Assembly (NCBI RefSeq): GCF_016901995.1
Contig: NZ_JACJLE010000008.1
Coordinates: 1-64,000 of the forward strand
Reading direction: 5' to 3'
DNA: 64,000 nucleotides
Origin: Bacteroides caecigallinarum
GTDB lineage: Bacteria; Bacteroidota; Bacteroidia; Bacteroidales; Bacteroidaceae
This document shows positions 27,786-38,136 of this stretch, piece by piece. A program made the translations under genes and the position numbers. How positions within the stretch are numbered: position 1 is the first letter of the stretch; each line of letters begins with the position of its first letter. Below the pieces are notes generated by a model. The model was not told the origin of the DNA. It searched no databases and saw nothing but the letters and a program-made list of their open reading frames with translations.

Positions 27786-30416
27786 ATGTCACAGAAAATG
27801 AATGAAAATCATCTGAACGGACTTACTGACCAGGAGGTTATTGCCAGCCGTCAGAAATATGGGGAAAACTTGCTTACTCCTCCAAAACGTCCATCTATCT
27901 GGAAACTTTATCTTGAAAAATTCCAAGACCCTGTCATCAGAGTTCTTCTGGTGGCTGCCGTTTTTTCACTTATCATATCGATTATAGAGAATGAATATGC
28001 CGAAACTATAGGTATCTTCTTCGCTATTTTCCTGGCTACGGGTATCGGATTCTACTTTGAATATGATGCCAACAAGAAGTTCGACCTTCTGAATGCTGTA
28101 GGCGAGGAAACCCCTGTCACCGTTATACGAAACGGAAAGGTAAAAGAGATTCCAAGAAAGGAAATCGTAGTCGGAGATATAGTGATTCTGAATACCGGCG
28201 ATGAGATTCCTGCCGACGGAACGCTGGTAGAAGCTGTTTCACTGCAGGTGAACGAAGCTAACCTTACAGGGGAGCTTATGGTAAACAAGACTACCGACCC
28301 TGAACATTTTGATGATGAGGCTACATATCCGTCGAATGCCGTAATGCGCGGTACTACAGTTACGGACGGACACGGAACGATGAGGGTTGACCGTGTGGGT
28401 GACGCTACAGAAATCGGTAAGGTTGCTCGTCAGTCAACAGAACAGAGCGACGAAAAGACTCCGCTAAACATACAGTTGGAGAAGCTAGCCAACCTGATTG
28501 GTAAGGTAGGTTTCACTATCGCCATACTTACTTTCGTGATTTTCACAGGTAAAGACCTTTATGCATATTTCACTGCCAATACAGTTGAGACATGGGAACA
28601 GTGGCTTGAGGTAGCTCAGATTGTATTGAAATACTTCATGATGGCTGTAACGCTGATTGTTGTGGCTGTGCCTGAAGGACTTCCTATGAGTGTGACACTG
28701 AGCCTTGCGCTGAATATGCGCCGAATGCTGAAGACCAACAACCTTGTGCGCAAGATGCATGCATGCGAAACTATGGGTGCCATCACTGTGATTTGTACAG
28801 ATAAGACAGGTACTCTGACTCAAAATCTGATGCAGGTACACGAAGCTCAGGTAGATGAGTCAAATCCAGAACTTGTGGCAGAAAGCATTGCCGTAAACTC
28901 TACCGCTTTCCTTGAAGAGAAGGCCGAAGGAGAAAAGCCGTCGGGTGTGGGTAATCCTACAGAAGTTGCCCTGCTCTTGTGGCTCAACGGAAAGGGTGCC
29001 AACTATATCTCACTGCGTGAAAATGCCCATACAGTAAACCAGCTTACTTTCTCTACAGAGAGAAAATATATGGCCACACTCGTTGATTCGCCTGTAATGA
29101 ACAAACGTGTTCTGTATATAAAAGGTGCTCCTGAAATTGTAATGTCGAAATGTTCATTGAGCGACGATAAAATCAAGGCATACAACGAGCAACTCCTTGC
29201 ATATCAGAACAAGGCTATGCGTACTCTGGGACTTGCATACAGAATCATCCCTGAAGGAAAATCGGAAGATTGTGCTGAGCTTGTGGCTGAAGGCGGCATG
29301 ACATTCCTCGGAATATTCGCAATAAGCGACCCTATACGTCCTGACGTGCCTGACGCTGTCAAGAAATGCCAGTCGGCAGGTATCGGTGTGAAGATTGTAA
29401 CCGGTGATACTCCGGGAACAGCTACCGAAATTGCCCGTCAGATTGGTTTGTGGACTGAAAACGACACCGAACGTAATCGTATCACAGGTACAGATTTTGC
29501 CGCATTAAGCGATGAAGAAGCTCTTGAAAGAGTTCTTGACATAAAGGTGATGAGCCGTGCGCGTCCTATGGACAAACAGCGCCTGGTACAGTTGCTACAG
29601 CAGAAAGGTGCGGTAGTGGCAGTTACAGGCGACGGTACAAATGATGCTCCTGCCCTCAACCATGCCCAGGTTGGTCTGTCAATGGGTACAGGTACATCCG
29701 TAGCTAAAGAGGCCAGCGACATCACTCTGCTCGACGATTCGTTCCACAGTATAGCTACAGCCGTGATGTGGGGACGTTCGCTCTACAAGAACATACAGCG
29801 TTTCATCGTGTTCCAGCTTACTATCAACGTAGTAGCATTGCTGAGTGTCCTCCTTGGAGCATTCTTCGGTTCTGCCCTACCGCTAACCGTTACACAGATG
29901 CTTTGGGTGAACCTGATTATGGATACTTTCGCCGCCATGGCTTTGGCTTCAATTTCTCCAAGTATGGACGTAATGAACGAAAAGCCTCGTAAGCGTACAG
30001 ATTTCATCATCAGCAAAGCTATGCAGAAGAATATCTTCGGTACAGGTATCTGCTTCCTTATCGTACTGATGGGACTTATGGCATACATGAACAATTCTGC
30101 CACTGGTATGGATGTCCATAACCTGACAATATTCTTCACAGTGTTCGTGATGCTTCAGTTTTGGAATCTGTTCAATGCCAGTGTATTCGGGACAAACCAT
30201 TCTATCTTCAAGGATGCAGGTCATGCACTAGGTATGCTCAGTGTGGCACTGATAATTCTTGTAGGTCAGTTCATTATCGTTACCTTCGGTGGCAAAGTGT
30301 TCCGTACCGAGGCTCTTCCGCTGATGGATTGGGTTTATATTATAGGCGGAACTTCTATTGTACTTTGGATTGGCGAAATCTGGAGAGGTATCAAGAGAAT
30401 GAGCTCTAAAGGATAG
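27786..30416 (+). CDS. Calcium-type P-type ATPase (PMCA/SERCA-like)
   Basis: Protein of 876 residues. An N-terminal cation-transporter domain with an early pair of membrane helices is followed by the actuator domain with LTGEL, a second pair of helices with VAVPEGLPM, the phosphorylated D339 in DKTGTLTQN, the nucleotide domain (KGAPEIV), the hinge motif VTGDGTNDAPAL and a C-terminal set of membrane helices. The PEGLP motif places it with P2-type Ca2+ or Mn2+ pumps of the PMCA kind, exporting the ion from the cytoplasm. It is transcribed from its own promoter, and the HAD gene follows 49 bases later. Confidence 0.93.
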   Translation: MSQKMNENHLNGLTDQEVIASRQKYGENLLTPPKRPSIWKLYLEKFQDPVIRVLLVAAVFSLIISIIENEYAETIGIFFAIFLATGIGFYFEYDANKKFDLLNAVGEETPVTVIRNGKVKEIPRKEIVVGDIVILNTGDEIPADGTLVEAVSLQVNEANLTGELMVNKTTDPEHFDDEATYPSNAVMRGTTVTDGHGTMRVDRVGDATEIGKVARQSTEQSDEKTPLNIQLEKLANLIGKVGFTIAILTFVIFTGKDLYAYFTANTVETWEQWLEVAQIVLKYFMMAVTLIVVAVPEGLPMSVTLSLALNMRRMLKTNNLVRKMHACETMGAITVICTDKTGTLTQNLMQVHEAQVDESNPELVAESIAVNSTAFLEEKAEGEKPSGVGNPTEVALLLWLNGKGANYISLRENAHTVNQLTFSTERKYMATLVDSPVMNKRVLYIKGAPEIVMSKCSLSDDKIKAYNEQLLAYQNKAMRTLGLAYRIIPEGKSEDCAELVAEGGMTFLGIFAISDPIRPDVPDAVKKCQSAGIGVKIVTGDTPGTATEIARQIGLWTENDTERNRITGTDFAALSDEEALERVLDIKVMSRARPMDKQRLVQLLQQKGAVVAVTGDGTNDAPALNHAQVGLSMGTGTSVAKEASDITLLDDSFHSIATAVMWGRSLYKNIQRFIVFQLTINVVALLSVLLGAFFGSALPLTVTQMLWVNLIMDTFAAMALASISPSMDVMNEKPRKRTDFIISKAMQKNIFGTGICFLIVLMGLMAYMNNSATGMDVHNLTIFFTVFVMLQFWNLFNASVFGTNHSIFKDAGHALGMLSVALIILVGQFIIVTFGGKVFRTEALPLMDWVYIIGGTSIVLWIGEIWRGIKRMSSKG

Positions 30417-30465
30417 CTGAGAAGGTTTCAGTTAACAAGTTGACAAGTTAACAAGGTTTTAAAAT

Positions 30466-31080
30466 ATGAATTCAAAAATCAAAAATATAATATTTGACTG
30501 GGGTGGCGTTCTTATCGACGTCACCTTGGACAGATTTCTAGCCGAATGCAAAGCAGCCGGAATCTGTTTCGAGGATAAAGAAATAACCGGCACTCACAAG
30601 ACAGGATTCTTCCTTGAATACGAACTTGGCAATATATCTGATGACGATGCGCGCAATGAGTTGCGCCGTAGAGCAGGCAAAGATATATCAGATGAGGAAA
30701 TCGACCGTATATGGAACACCATGATAGACAGTATTCCGGAAGAGAAACTTGAACTGCTTTACAGACTGAAGGATAAATACAATCTGTATATACTTAGCAA
30801 CACTAATGCAATTCATTGGGATAATGTAGCACCGAAAGTATTCAGCTACAAAGGATTGGGTATTAATGATTTCTTCAAGAAAGTATTCCTCTCGCATGAA
30901 ATGCACCTTGCCAAACCGGACACTGCAATTTATCTGAAAGCACTGTCAGAAGCAGGACTCAAGGCAGAAGAAACCATGTTTATAGACGACTCAAAACTGA
31001 ACTGCGACGCAGCACAATCGGTAGGTATAAATACCGTACATTACATTCCGGGAGATGATCTCTCACTGATTTTCAAATAA
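30466..31080 (+). CDS. HAD-IA family hydrolase
   Basis: Protein of 204 residues. The HAD motifs are FDWGGVLID (nucleophile Asp near residue 10), LYILSNTNA (motif II), KPDTAIY (motif III Lys) and MFIDDSKLNCDAA (motif IV acids). A small helical cap lies between motifs I and II. Such enzymes dephosphorylate sugar phosphates or nucleotides; since ribF follows 5 bases later, a role in FMN or riboflavin-precursor phosphate metabolism is conceivable but not shown. Confidence 0.88.
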   Translation: MNSKIKNIIFDWGGVLIDVTLDRFLAECKAAGICFEDKEITGTHKTGFFLEYELGNISDDDARNELRRRAGKDISDEEIDRIWNTMIDSIPEEKLELLYRLKDKYNLYILSNTNAIHWDNVAPKVFSYKGLGINDFFKKVFLSHEMHLAKPDTAIYLKALSEAGLKAEETMFIDDSKLNCDAAQSVGINTVHYIPGDDLSLIFK

Positions 31081-31085
31081 TAAAA

Positions 31086-32009
31086 ATGAAGTTTATAGAA
31101 GAATACGATAAAACTGACATAAAGCCATGCGCGGCAACAATAGGATGCTTCGACGGAGTACACACCGGACACCGCTATCTGGTAAAACAGGTTCGCGACA
31201 TAGCCGATGAAAAAGGTCTGAAAAGTGCCCTTATCACCTTTCCTATACATCCACGCCAGGTTATGCAGGCAGACTATATGCCGGAACTCTTATCGTGTCC
31301 TGCACAAAAAACTTCACTTATCAGTTCTCTTGATTCCGATTACTGCATAGTCCTCCCTTTCACTAAAGAACTTTCGCAACTTACGGCACGCGAGTTCATG
31401 GAGCTACTGCACAACAGATACAATGTACGTGCACTGGTTATAGGCTATGACCACCGTTTCGGACACAACCGCACAGAGACTTTCGAGGATTATTGCCGCT
31501 ACGGACAGGAACTTGGTATGTCTGTAATAAAAGCCGAACCTCTGAAATGTGACATCACAGATACTTTCATCAGTTCATCTGCCATAAGAAAGCTACTTAA
31601 ATGTGGTGATGTGGTTACGGCAAACCGCTTCCTGGGATATAACTACTATATTGACGGTACAGTGACTGACGGACACAAGATAGGACGGAAAATCGGCTTC
31701 CCTACTGCAAATATCATTCCTTCATGTCCGGAAAAACTAATACCGGAGAACGGAGTTTATGCAGTACGCGTACCAATAGACAATACAGTTTACAAAGGGA
31801 TGCTGAACATAGGCAACCGCCCTACCCTGAACAATGGCAGTAACGTAAGCATCGAAGTACATATAATCGACTTCAGCGGTGATATATATCATCATCCTTT
31901 AATGATTGAGTTTATCAGCAGAATAAGACAGGAGATAAAGTTTACCTCAATGGAAGAGTTGATAGAACAACTTGAAAAAGACAAAACGATAATATCAAAA
32001 ATAGAATAA
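31086..32009 (+). CDS. ribF: Bifunctional riboflavin kinase/FAD synthetase
   Basis: Protein of 307 residues, the standard RibF length. The N-terminal FMN adenylyltransferase domain (about 1-180) has the nucleotidyl-transferase motif GCFDGVHTGHRYL and the ISSSAIR-like SSSAIRKLL. The C-terminal flavokinase domain (about 185-307) has GRKIGFPTANI and the NIGNRPT motif. It converts riboflavin to FMN and then FAD in the cytoplasm. It lies between the HAD gene and the DEAD helicase gene with gaps of 5 and 15 bases, so the three form an operon. Confidence 0.96.
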   Translation: MKFIEEYDKTDIKPCAATIGCFDGVHTGHRYLVKQVRDIADEKGLKSALITFPIHPRQVMQADYMPELLSCPAQKTSLISSLDSDYCIVLPFTKELSQLTAREFMELLHNRYNVRALVIGYDHRFGHNRTETFEDYCRYGQELGMSVIKAEPLKCDITDTFISSSAIRKLLKCGDVVTANRFLGYNYYIDGTVTDGHKIGRKIGFPTANIIPSCPEKLIPENGVYAVRVPIDNTVYKGMLNIGNRPTLNNGSNVSIEVHIIDFSGDIYHHPLMIEFISRIRQEIKFTSMEELIEQLEKDKTIISKIE

Positions 32010-32024
32010 TTTTAATAACAACAA

Positions 32025-33923
32025 ATGAAGACATTCGAAGAATTAGGCGTTTCCGAAGAAATACGCAGGGCGATAGAAGAAATGGGATATGAGTATCCTA
32101 TGCCCGTACAGGAAGAAGTTATACCGTATTTATTAGGAAACGGAAATGACGTAGTGGCTCTGGCACAAACCGGAACCGGAAAAACAGCCGCATTTGGTCT
32201 GCCGCTGATACAGAAAATTAATCTTGATGAATGTGTACCGCAAGCACTGGTGCTCTGCCCTACACGAGAACTGTGCCTGCAGATAGCAGGTGACCTTACT
32301 GACTATTCAAAATATATTTCAGATCTTAAGATATTACCTGTCTATGGAGGTTCATCCATAGAAAGCCAAATCAGAAGCCTAAAAAAAGGTGTGCATATCA
32401 TAGTAGCTACTCCGGGACGACTCATCGACCTTATGGAGCGCAAAGTGGCCCGCCTTGAAACTATCAGAGACGTAGTGATGGACGAAGCCGACGAGATGCT
32501 CAACATGGGATTCACCGAAAGTATCAATGCCATACTGGAAAAAGTGCCTGAAGACCGTAACACTCTGATGTTCTCTGCCACAATGAGTCCTGAAATCTCG
32601 CGCATTGCGAAGACTTACCTGCATAACGCAAAAGAAATAACCATAGGAACAAAGAACGAAGGCAGCAAGAACGTAAACCATATAGCATATATCGTACACG
32701 CAAAGGACAAGTATCTCGCGCTGAAACGTATCGTGGACTACTATCCTCAGATATACGGTATCATCTTCTGCCGTACACGAATAGAGACTCAAGAGATAGC
32801 CGACAAGCTGATACAGGACGGATACAGTGCCGACTCTCTTCACGGCGAACTGAGTCAGGCCCAACGTGACCTCGTGATGCAGAAATTCCGCCAGCGTCAT
32901 CTGCAGCTTCTTGTAGCTACTGACGTGGCAGCACGCGGACTTGACGTGAACGACCTTACTCACGTTATCAACTATGCCCTGCCTGACGATACAGAAAGCT
33001 ATACACACCGAAGCGGACGTACAGGACGTGCAGGAAAGACAGGTATCTCTATCGCCATAATCAATATGCGCGAGAAGGGAAAGATGCGTGAGATAGAACG
33101 TATCATCAACAAGAAATTCACGATAGGCACACTCCCAGCCGGAAAGGAGATTTGCGAACAACAGCTCATCAAGGTTATAGACGATATAGAAAAAGTTAAG
33201 GTGAACGAGGAAGATATCGAAGCATTCCTCCCTGGCATCTACCGCAAGTTCGAATGGCTGAGCAAGGAAGACCTTATCAAGCGCGTAGTATCAATGGAGT
33301 TCAACCGCTTCCTGGAATACTACCGCAATGCACCTGAAATAGAACAGCCTAAGGCAAACGAGAAAGATAAGTCGGACAAGCCCCGTAAGGATCGCGGAAG
33401 CGACAAGGAAAAGACAGCCCGCAAAGCAGAAAAGGGATATGCACGTCTATTCCTCAACATGGGTAAAACTGACGGTTTCTATGCAAATCAGGTCATAGAA
33501 CTGATTAACCGCAACACAAAGAAAGAGCGCATACAGATAGGACGCATTGACCTGATGCAGAACTTCTCATTCTTCGAAGTGGCAGAACAGCAGGCTGACA
33601 TCGTTATGAAAGCTCTTAACAAAGTTGTTTTAAAAGGTAAGAGAATTATAGTGGAAATAGCCGGAGAGAACAACGGCAAAAGTGATAAGAGCGGCAAGAA
33701 GCGCAATTCCGGTTCTTCAAAAGAGAAAACCACAAAGGAAACTCCTGCAAAAGAAAAGAAGGCTTCAAAGAAGGATAAGCCAAGCCGCGAGGAACGCGGA
33801 TATACTTCAGCTCGCGGACCAAAGCATAAGGATGACTGGAAACAGTTCTTCGTGCATGACAATAACTCTTCAAATCCGGGATTTGATGATGCCGGAATGG
33901 GAAAGAAGAAAAAGAAGAAATAA
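32025..33923 (+). CDS. DEAD-box ATP-dependent RNA helicase with DbpA-type RNA-binding domain
   Basis: Protein of 632 residues. Q motif at the start (FEELGVSEEIRRAIEEMGYE), motif I AQTGTGKTAA, motif II DEAD, motif III SAT and motif VI HRSGRTGRAGKTG lie in two RecA-like domains (about 1-370). After a linker rich in Lys, Asp and Arg, a DbpA-type RNA-binding domain (about 470-545, ARLFLNMGKTDGFYANQVIE) is followed by a long basic tail ending in GKKKKKK. It probably acts in ribosome assembly or cold adaptation, unwinding structured RNA. It is the last gene of the HAD-ribF operon. Confidence 0.93.
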   Translation: MKTFEELGVSEEIRRAIEEMGYEYPMPVQEEVIPYLLGNGNDVVALAQTGTGKTAAFGLPLIQKINLDECVPQALVLCPTRELCLQIAGDLTDYSKYISDLKILPVYGGSSIESQIRSLKKGVHIIVATPGRLIDLMERKVARLETIRDVVMDEADEMLNMGFTESINAILEKVPEDRNTLMFSATMSPEISRIAKTYLHNAKEITIGTKNEGSKNVNHIAYIVHAKDKYLALKRIVDYYPQIYGIIFCRTRIETQEIADKLIQDGYSADSLHGELSQAQRDLVMQKFRQRHLQLLVATDVAARGLDVNDLTHVINYALPDDTESYTHRSGRTGRAGKTGISIAIINMREKGKMREIERIINKKFTIGTLPAGKEICEQQLIKVIDDIEKVKVNEEDIEAFLPGIYRKFEWLSKEDLIKRVVSMEFNRFLEYYRNAPEIEQPKANEKDKSDKPRKDRGSDKEKTARKAEKGYARLFLNMGKTDGFYANQVIELINRNTKKERIQIGRIDLMQNFSFFEVAEQQADIVMKALNKVVLKGKRIIVEIAGENNGKSDKSGKKRNSGSSKEKTTKETPAKEKKASKKDKPSREERGYTSARGPKHKDDWKQFFVHDNNSSNPGFDDAGMGKKKKKK

Positions 33924-33937
33924 ATCACATACTAGTA

Positions 33938-33982
33938 AAAAAACGAAATGCGCAGCCTTGAAAGTTGCGCATTTCGTTTTTT
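33938..33982. terminator. Bidirectional terminator between the helicase and DUF389 genes
   Basis: AAAAAACGAAATGCGCA (ending 33954) pairs perfectly with TGCGCATTTCGTTTTTT (33966-33982) around an 11-base loop. A/T runs on both sides serve the two convergent genes. Confidence 0.9.
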
Positions 33983-33984
33983 AT

Positions 33985-35349
33985 TTATTTTTCCATTACA
34001 ATAAGTTCAAGCTTCTTTGCATTGGTACGTGTCTTGAGCCAGTCTGCCATACGTTTCTTATCAGCAGCAGATGGTTTCTTGGCACATTGCAATATAGCAA
34101 ATGTAAGAGTGTCAGGCTTGAGACTGTCAAGTTCCAAACGGATACTGCGCGACAGTGCAACGGACTTGATACCTCCACCGAACAAAGCTTTCATCTCTCC
34201 TGCCAATCTGCTGTCAGCCTGTCCGCTACGGGTATAGAGCTCCAACTGTGTTTTCAGGGAATCTATTTCATGCTGTTGTGCAGCAAGCTTCTGTTCACTC
34301 TTCTTGTAGAAGTCCTCCATCACCATCGACTTAATATTACTTATGTCCATATCGCCATTATTCACTCCTTGGAATACTACAAGCTTAGTTTTTCCGAGGT
34401 TGTACTTTTCAAGCTTCTGCTCGGCAGCGGCTATCTGGCTTTCGGACACCTCATTGCCGACCATCACCACCTTAATCTCACGTTTGGAATAAGATATTTC
34501 CCTACTGAGGATTTGTGAATTAGGGAACTGGAGTTCCTCAGATATGTAATTGTTTGCAGCACTGTGATAGAATGTTTCCTTAACGATACCGTATGTAAGA
34601 TATATCGCAGGACACATTGTCACTAAAGTTATGGTTATAATATATTTACGAACCAGTTTCTCACGATTTTTATCCACAAACTCCTTGTGCTTGAATTTCA
34701 TAAACCGTACTCCCAGGAAAGTGGCAAGGCTTATGAACACGGAGTTGATGAAATAGAGATAGAAAGCTCCCAAGAAATAAAGCAGATTGCCGGTTGCCAA
34801 TCCGAATCCGGCAGTACAGAGTGGCGGCATCAATGCTGTAGCGATAGCCACACCAGGTATGACATTACCTTTCTCCTTTGTAGCCACAGCCACTATACCA
34901 GCAAGACCACCGACCAGGGCTATGAATACGTCATAGATGGTAGGCGAAGTACGTGCCAACAATTCCGATTGCACTTCATCAAGCGGAGTGAATGCAAAAT
35001 ATATTGTGGCGGTAGTGACACTGAACACAGTAGCTATGAAATAACTCTTCAGAGAGCGCTTCATAAGTTCGAAATCGTTGATACCGATAGCAAGTCCCAC
35101 ACCCATAATAGGCCCCATAAGCGGAGAAATCAGCATGGCACCGATGATTACGGCAGTAGAATTGACATTCAGTCCGAGAGAGGCAATAAAAGTGGCAAAC
35201 ACAAGAATCCACAAGTTTGCTCCACGGAATTCCACTCCATTGCGGATGCTCTCAACCGTGAGTTGCTCATCCTCCATACTTTTGTTCAAGTCCAGATAGT
35301 CATCGTAAAACTTTCTTATCAGGTACTTCTTTCTGTTGTTAAGTTCCAT
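33985..35349 (-). CDS. DUF389 family membrane protein
   Basis: Protein of 454 residues. After a cytosolic N-terminus, a membrane part (about 45-260) has the conserved small-residue helices NSTAVIIGAMLISPLMGPIM and a VGGLAGIVA segment typical of DUF389 (TIGR00341) proteins. The C-terminal part (about 265-454) is soluble, with coiled-coil character and an OmpA- or BON-like end. The family's function is not established. It starts 2 bases after the flippase stop codon, so the two are co-transcribed. Confidence 0.85.
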   Translation of the reverse strand: MELNNRKKYLIRKFYDDYLDLNKSMEDEQLTVESIRNGVEFRGANLWILVFATFIASLGLNVNSTAVIIGAMLISPLMGPIMGVGLAIGINDFELMKRSLKSYFIATVFSVTTATIYFAFTPLDEVQSELLARTSPTIYDVFIALVGGLAGIVAVATKEKGNVIPGVAIATALMPPLCTAGFGLATGNLLYFLGAFYLYFINSVFISLATFLGVRFMKFKHKEFVDKNREKLVRKYIITITLVTMCPAIYLTYGIVKETFYHSAANNYISEELQFPNSQILSREISYSKREIKVVMVGNEVSESQIAAAEQKLEKYNLGKTKLVVFQGVNNGDMDISNIKSMVMEDFYKKSEQKLAAQQHEIDSLKTQLELYTRSGQADSRLAGEMKALFGGGIKSVALSRSIRLELDSLKPDTLTFAILQCAKKPSAADKKRMADWLKTRTNAKKLELIVMEK

Positions 35350-35351
35350 AA

Positions 35352-36833
35352 TTATTTCTTTATAAATCGGTTAATAACAGGGATACTTCTCAAAGGTAAG
35401 TCTTTTTTTATGATATATGCAACAAACAGCACAAGTAATAATGTACGGAAAGCAATACGCAACACTGTATTTTCAGGATAAATGTATATTGATGCTACAT
35501 AAAGCACTGCCGCAAACACCAAATAGACGAACATATCCTTTATAGGATAAGCCACAGGATATTTCTTCTGACCTATGAAATACGACAGAACAGTGATAAG
35601 TCCATAGCCTGCCACCGATGCCCATGCCGAAGCCAGATATCCGTACTTAGGAACCAGCCAGATATTAAGTATAAGTATCACCGCACATCCTATAAGAGAG
35701 AAATATGCTCCCCAGCGTGTCTCGTCAATCAGCTTATACCAAAAAGAAAGATTGAAATAAATACCTTTCAATATTTCAGCTCCCATTACTATGGCAACCA
35801 CACTAAGGCCTTCCCAATAGTCCGGAGCTACCATATATTTCAGAATATCCATATAGAACATCACAGCCAGAAATGCCAAAAGAGAGAAGATAAAGAAATA
35901 CTTCATAGCTCCTGCGTAGGATGATGTGCTGTCCTTCTTATTGCTGTTGCCAAACACGAAAGGCTCGTATGCATATCTGAAAGCCTGGGTAAACATAGCC
36001 ATAATCATTGCTACCTTACTTGTGGCACTATATATACCCAGTTGTACAAGTCCTTCCTGACGGTCGTCATAAAGGAAAGGATATATCATCTTGTCAACAG
36101 TCTGGTTCAATATTCCCACTACCCCGAATATAAGTATCGGGAACGAATAGCTTAACATACGTTTCTGAAGTTCGAAGTCAGGTTTTAAAGTCAGCTGTCT
36201 CAGTTCCGGAATAAAGAAGAGCATCTGTGCCGCCGACATTATCAGATTCGACACGAATATGTAGCCCACCAGATAATCAGGATTATAGAACCATGAGACC
36301 AATGAAGGTGCATGTTCGTTCAGCCATGGACAAAGAAGAAGGAAGAAGAGATTCAGAACTATATTGCCAATGATATTGAAAAGCTTTATTGACGCAAATT
36401 TTATAGGCCTTTTCTTATATCTGAGCCATGCGAAAGGAATACAAAGAAACGAATCGAGAGCCACTACCACCATCATCATCCCCACATAATCCTTATGGTC
36501 GGGATATTCAAGGAATTGCGATATAGGCTCCAGAAATATCAAGCCAAGAATAACAAAAAGCAACGATAGTCCTCCCACAAAAAGGGATGTATTAGAGAAA
36601 ACCTTTACAGGGTCCTCTTCCGACTTGTTTGCAAAACGAAAAAAGCCTGTCTCCATACCGAAAGTAAGGAACACAAGTATAAGTGCCGTATAAGCATAAA
36701 CATTCGACACTACACCGTAGCCTCCCGACTCTGCCGAAAGGACTGCCGTATATAGCGGAACGAGCAGATAGTTGAGGAAACGTCCTACTATACTGCTCAG
36801 TCCGTAAATTGCTGTATCTTTAACTAATGACAC
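35352..36833 (-). CDS. Polysaccharide flippase (Wzx/MATE-like, MOP superfamily)
   Basis: Protein of 493 residues with about 14 transmembrane segments. The N-terminus (SLVKDTAIYGLSSIVGRFLN) and the pattern of helices match the polysaccharide biosynthesis protein family that flips lipid-linked oligosaccharides across the inner membrane. No glycosyltransferase cluster lies nearby, so its substrate is open; a conserved role in O-antigen, capsule or lipid-carrier metabolism is possible. It comes after ruvB in the same direction, separated by 181 bases of repeats, and is tightly coupled to the DUF389 gene. Confidence 0.88.
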   Translation of the reverse strand: MSLVKDTAIYGLSSIVGRFLNYLLVPLYTAVLSAESGGYGVVSNVYAYTALILVFLTFGMETGFFRFANKSEEDPVKVFSNTSLFVGGLSLLFVILGLIFLEPISQFLEYPDHKDYVGMMMVVVALDSFLCIPFAWLRYKKRPIKFASIKLFNIIGNIVLNLFFLLLCPWLNEHAPSLVSWFYNPDYLVGYIFVSNLIMSAAQMLFFIPELRQLTLKPDFELQKRMLSYSFPILIFGVVGILNQTVDKMIYPFLYDDRQEGLVQLGIYSATSKVAMIMAMFTQAFRYAYEPFVFGNSNKKDSTSSYAGAMKYFFIFSLLAFLAVMFYMDILKYMVAPDYWEGLSVVAIVMGAEILKGIYFNLSFWYKLIDETRWGAYFSLIGCAVILILNIWLVPKYGYLASAWASVAGYGLITVLSYFIGQKKYPVAYPIKDMFVYLVFAAVLYVASIYIYPENTVLRIAFRTLLLVLFVAYIIKKDLPLRSIPVINRFIKK

Positions 36834-37014
36834 GTTGGGAATTAAGAATTAAAAATTAATAATTAATAATTAGAAAGAGTTGATCAGGCTTCAGTTACGA
36901 GTTGACCAGGCTTTGGCTTCGCTGACCTTTGGTTGACTCCGTCGATTTTCAATTCATCCGGACGGAGAACCTTGTCAACTCGTCAACTCGTTAACTTGTC
37001 AACTAAATTAGTAT
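36834..37014. repeat. Repeat-rich spacer with GTTGAC/GTTAAC motifs
   Basis: GAGTTGATCAGGCTT (36877-36891) and GAGTTGACCAGGCTT (36899-36913) are direct repeats 22 bases apart. GTCAACTCGTCAACTCG and TTAACTTGTCAAC follow (36974-37004). The spacer at 30431-30455 has the same kind of text (GTTAACAAGTTGACAAG). No gene is present. Confidence 0.55.
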
Positions 37015-38040
37015 TCAATCAAAAAGCGTTTTCTCCTGCTGCCAGATGCTCCTTCCAAGATGTTTATATGCCAATTCTGTAACTTCACGACCACGAGGAG
37101 TGCGTTTCAGGAAACCTTCCTTTATAAGGAAAGGCTCATACACCTCCTCCAATGTACCGGGGTCTTCACCCAAAGCAGTGGCAATGGTAGTAAGCCCTAC
37201 AGGACCACCCTTGAACTTGTCGATAATAGTACAAAGAATCTTGTTGTCTATCTCATCGAGTCCATAGCGGTCGATGTTCAGAGCTTCAAGAGCATATTTG
37301 GCTATTTTCAAATCAATATGCCCGTCTCCTTTCACCTGGGCAAAATCACGTACTCGTCGGAGCAAGGCATTTGCTATACGTGGAGTTCCACGGCTTCTTG
37401 ACGCAATCTCACCTGCAGCCTCAACATCGCATGTCACTCCGAGAATTCCGGCCGAACGCATAACTATGCGCGACAGAACATTCTCATCGTAATACTCCAA
37501 ATGAAGATTTATACCGAATCTGGCTCTGAGCGGTGCAGTAAGCAATCCACTGCGTGTAGTTGCTCCTACTAGAGTAAAAGGATTCAAATCTAGCTGTATG
37601 CTTCGTGCCGACGGTCCCTTGTCTATCATTATGTCTATACGATAGTCCTCCATAGCGGAATACAGGAACTCCTCTACTACCGGACTCAGACGGTGTATCT
37701 CATCGATAAACAACACATCATTAGGTTCCAGACTGGTCAGCACTCCGGCCAAATCACCCGGTTTGTCAAGTACAGGCCCTGAAGTAACCTTGAAACCTAC
37801 TCCAAGCTCGTTTGCTATGATATTACTCAATGTAGTCTTTCCCAATCCCGGAGGTCCGTGAAGCAGCACATGATCCAGAGCCTCAGCCCTGAGCCTTGCA
37901 GCCTTCACGAAGATACGCAGATTATCAACAACCTTGTCCTGTCCGCTGAAATCCTCAAATTGTAGCGGACGGAGGGCGTTCTCAAAATCGCGTTCCTTTC
38001 CCGTAGGCTTATAATCTCTTATATCAAACTGATCTTCCAT
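37015..38040 (-). CDS. ruvB: Holliday junction branch migration ATPase RuvB
   Basis: Protein of 341 residues, the normal RuvB length. Walker [11 protein letters not shown], Walker B FIDEIHRL, sensor GATTR and the C-terminal winged helix ([18 protein letters not shown]) are all present; [14 protein letters not shown] is the family N-terminal motif. It forms a hexamer that drives branch migration with RuvA in recombination and repair. ruvA and ruvC are not adjacent, which is usual in this phylum. Confidence 0.97.
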   Translation of the reverse strand: MEDQFDIRDYKPTGKERDFENALRPLQFEDFSGQDKVVDNLRIFVKAARLRAEALDHVLLHGPPGLGKTTLSNIIANELGVGFKVTSGPVLDKPGDLAGVLTSLEPNDVLFIDEIHRLSPVVEEFLYSAMEDYRIDIMIDKGPSARSIQLDLNPFTLVGATTRSGLLTAPLRARFGINLHLEYYDENVLSRIVMRSAGILGVTCDVEAAGEIASRSRGTPRIANALLRRVRDFAQVKGDGHIDLKIAKYALEALNIDRYGLDEIDNKILCTIIDKFKGGPVGLTTIATALGEDPGTLEEVYEPFLIKEGFLKRTPRGREVTELAYKHLGRSIWQQEKTLFD

Positions 38041-38062
38041 ATAATATTGTAAAATACAAATG

Positions 38063-38070
38063 CAAAATTA
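38063..38070 (-). promoter_or_regulatory. Possible -7 element of ruvB
   Basis: CAAAATTA reads TAATTTTG on the minus strand, 23 bases before the ruvB start; no -33 box found. Confidence 0.4.
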
Positions 38071-38136
38071 CAAAAGAAAATCATGAAAAGAACATATTTA
38101 AGCCAAAATAGGATAAACAGAAAGTGCGTCATTGCT

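Noticed and set aside
33682-34518. Plus-strand 278-codon frame crossing the helicase end and the DUF389 gene
   Set aside because: It overlaps a confirmed helicase end, a bidirectional terminator and the DUF389 gene, and reads as nonsense.
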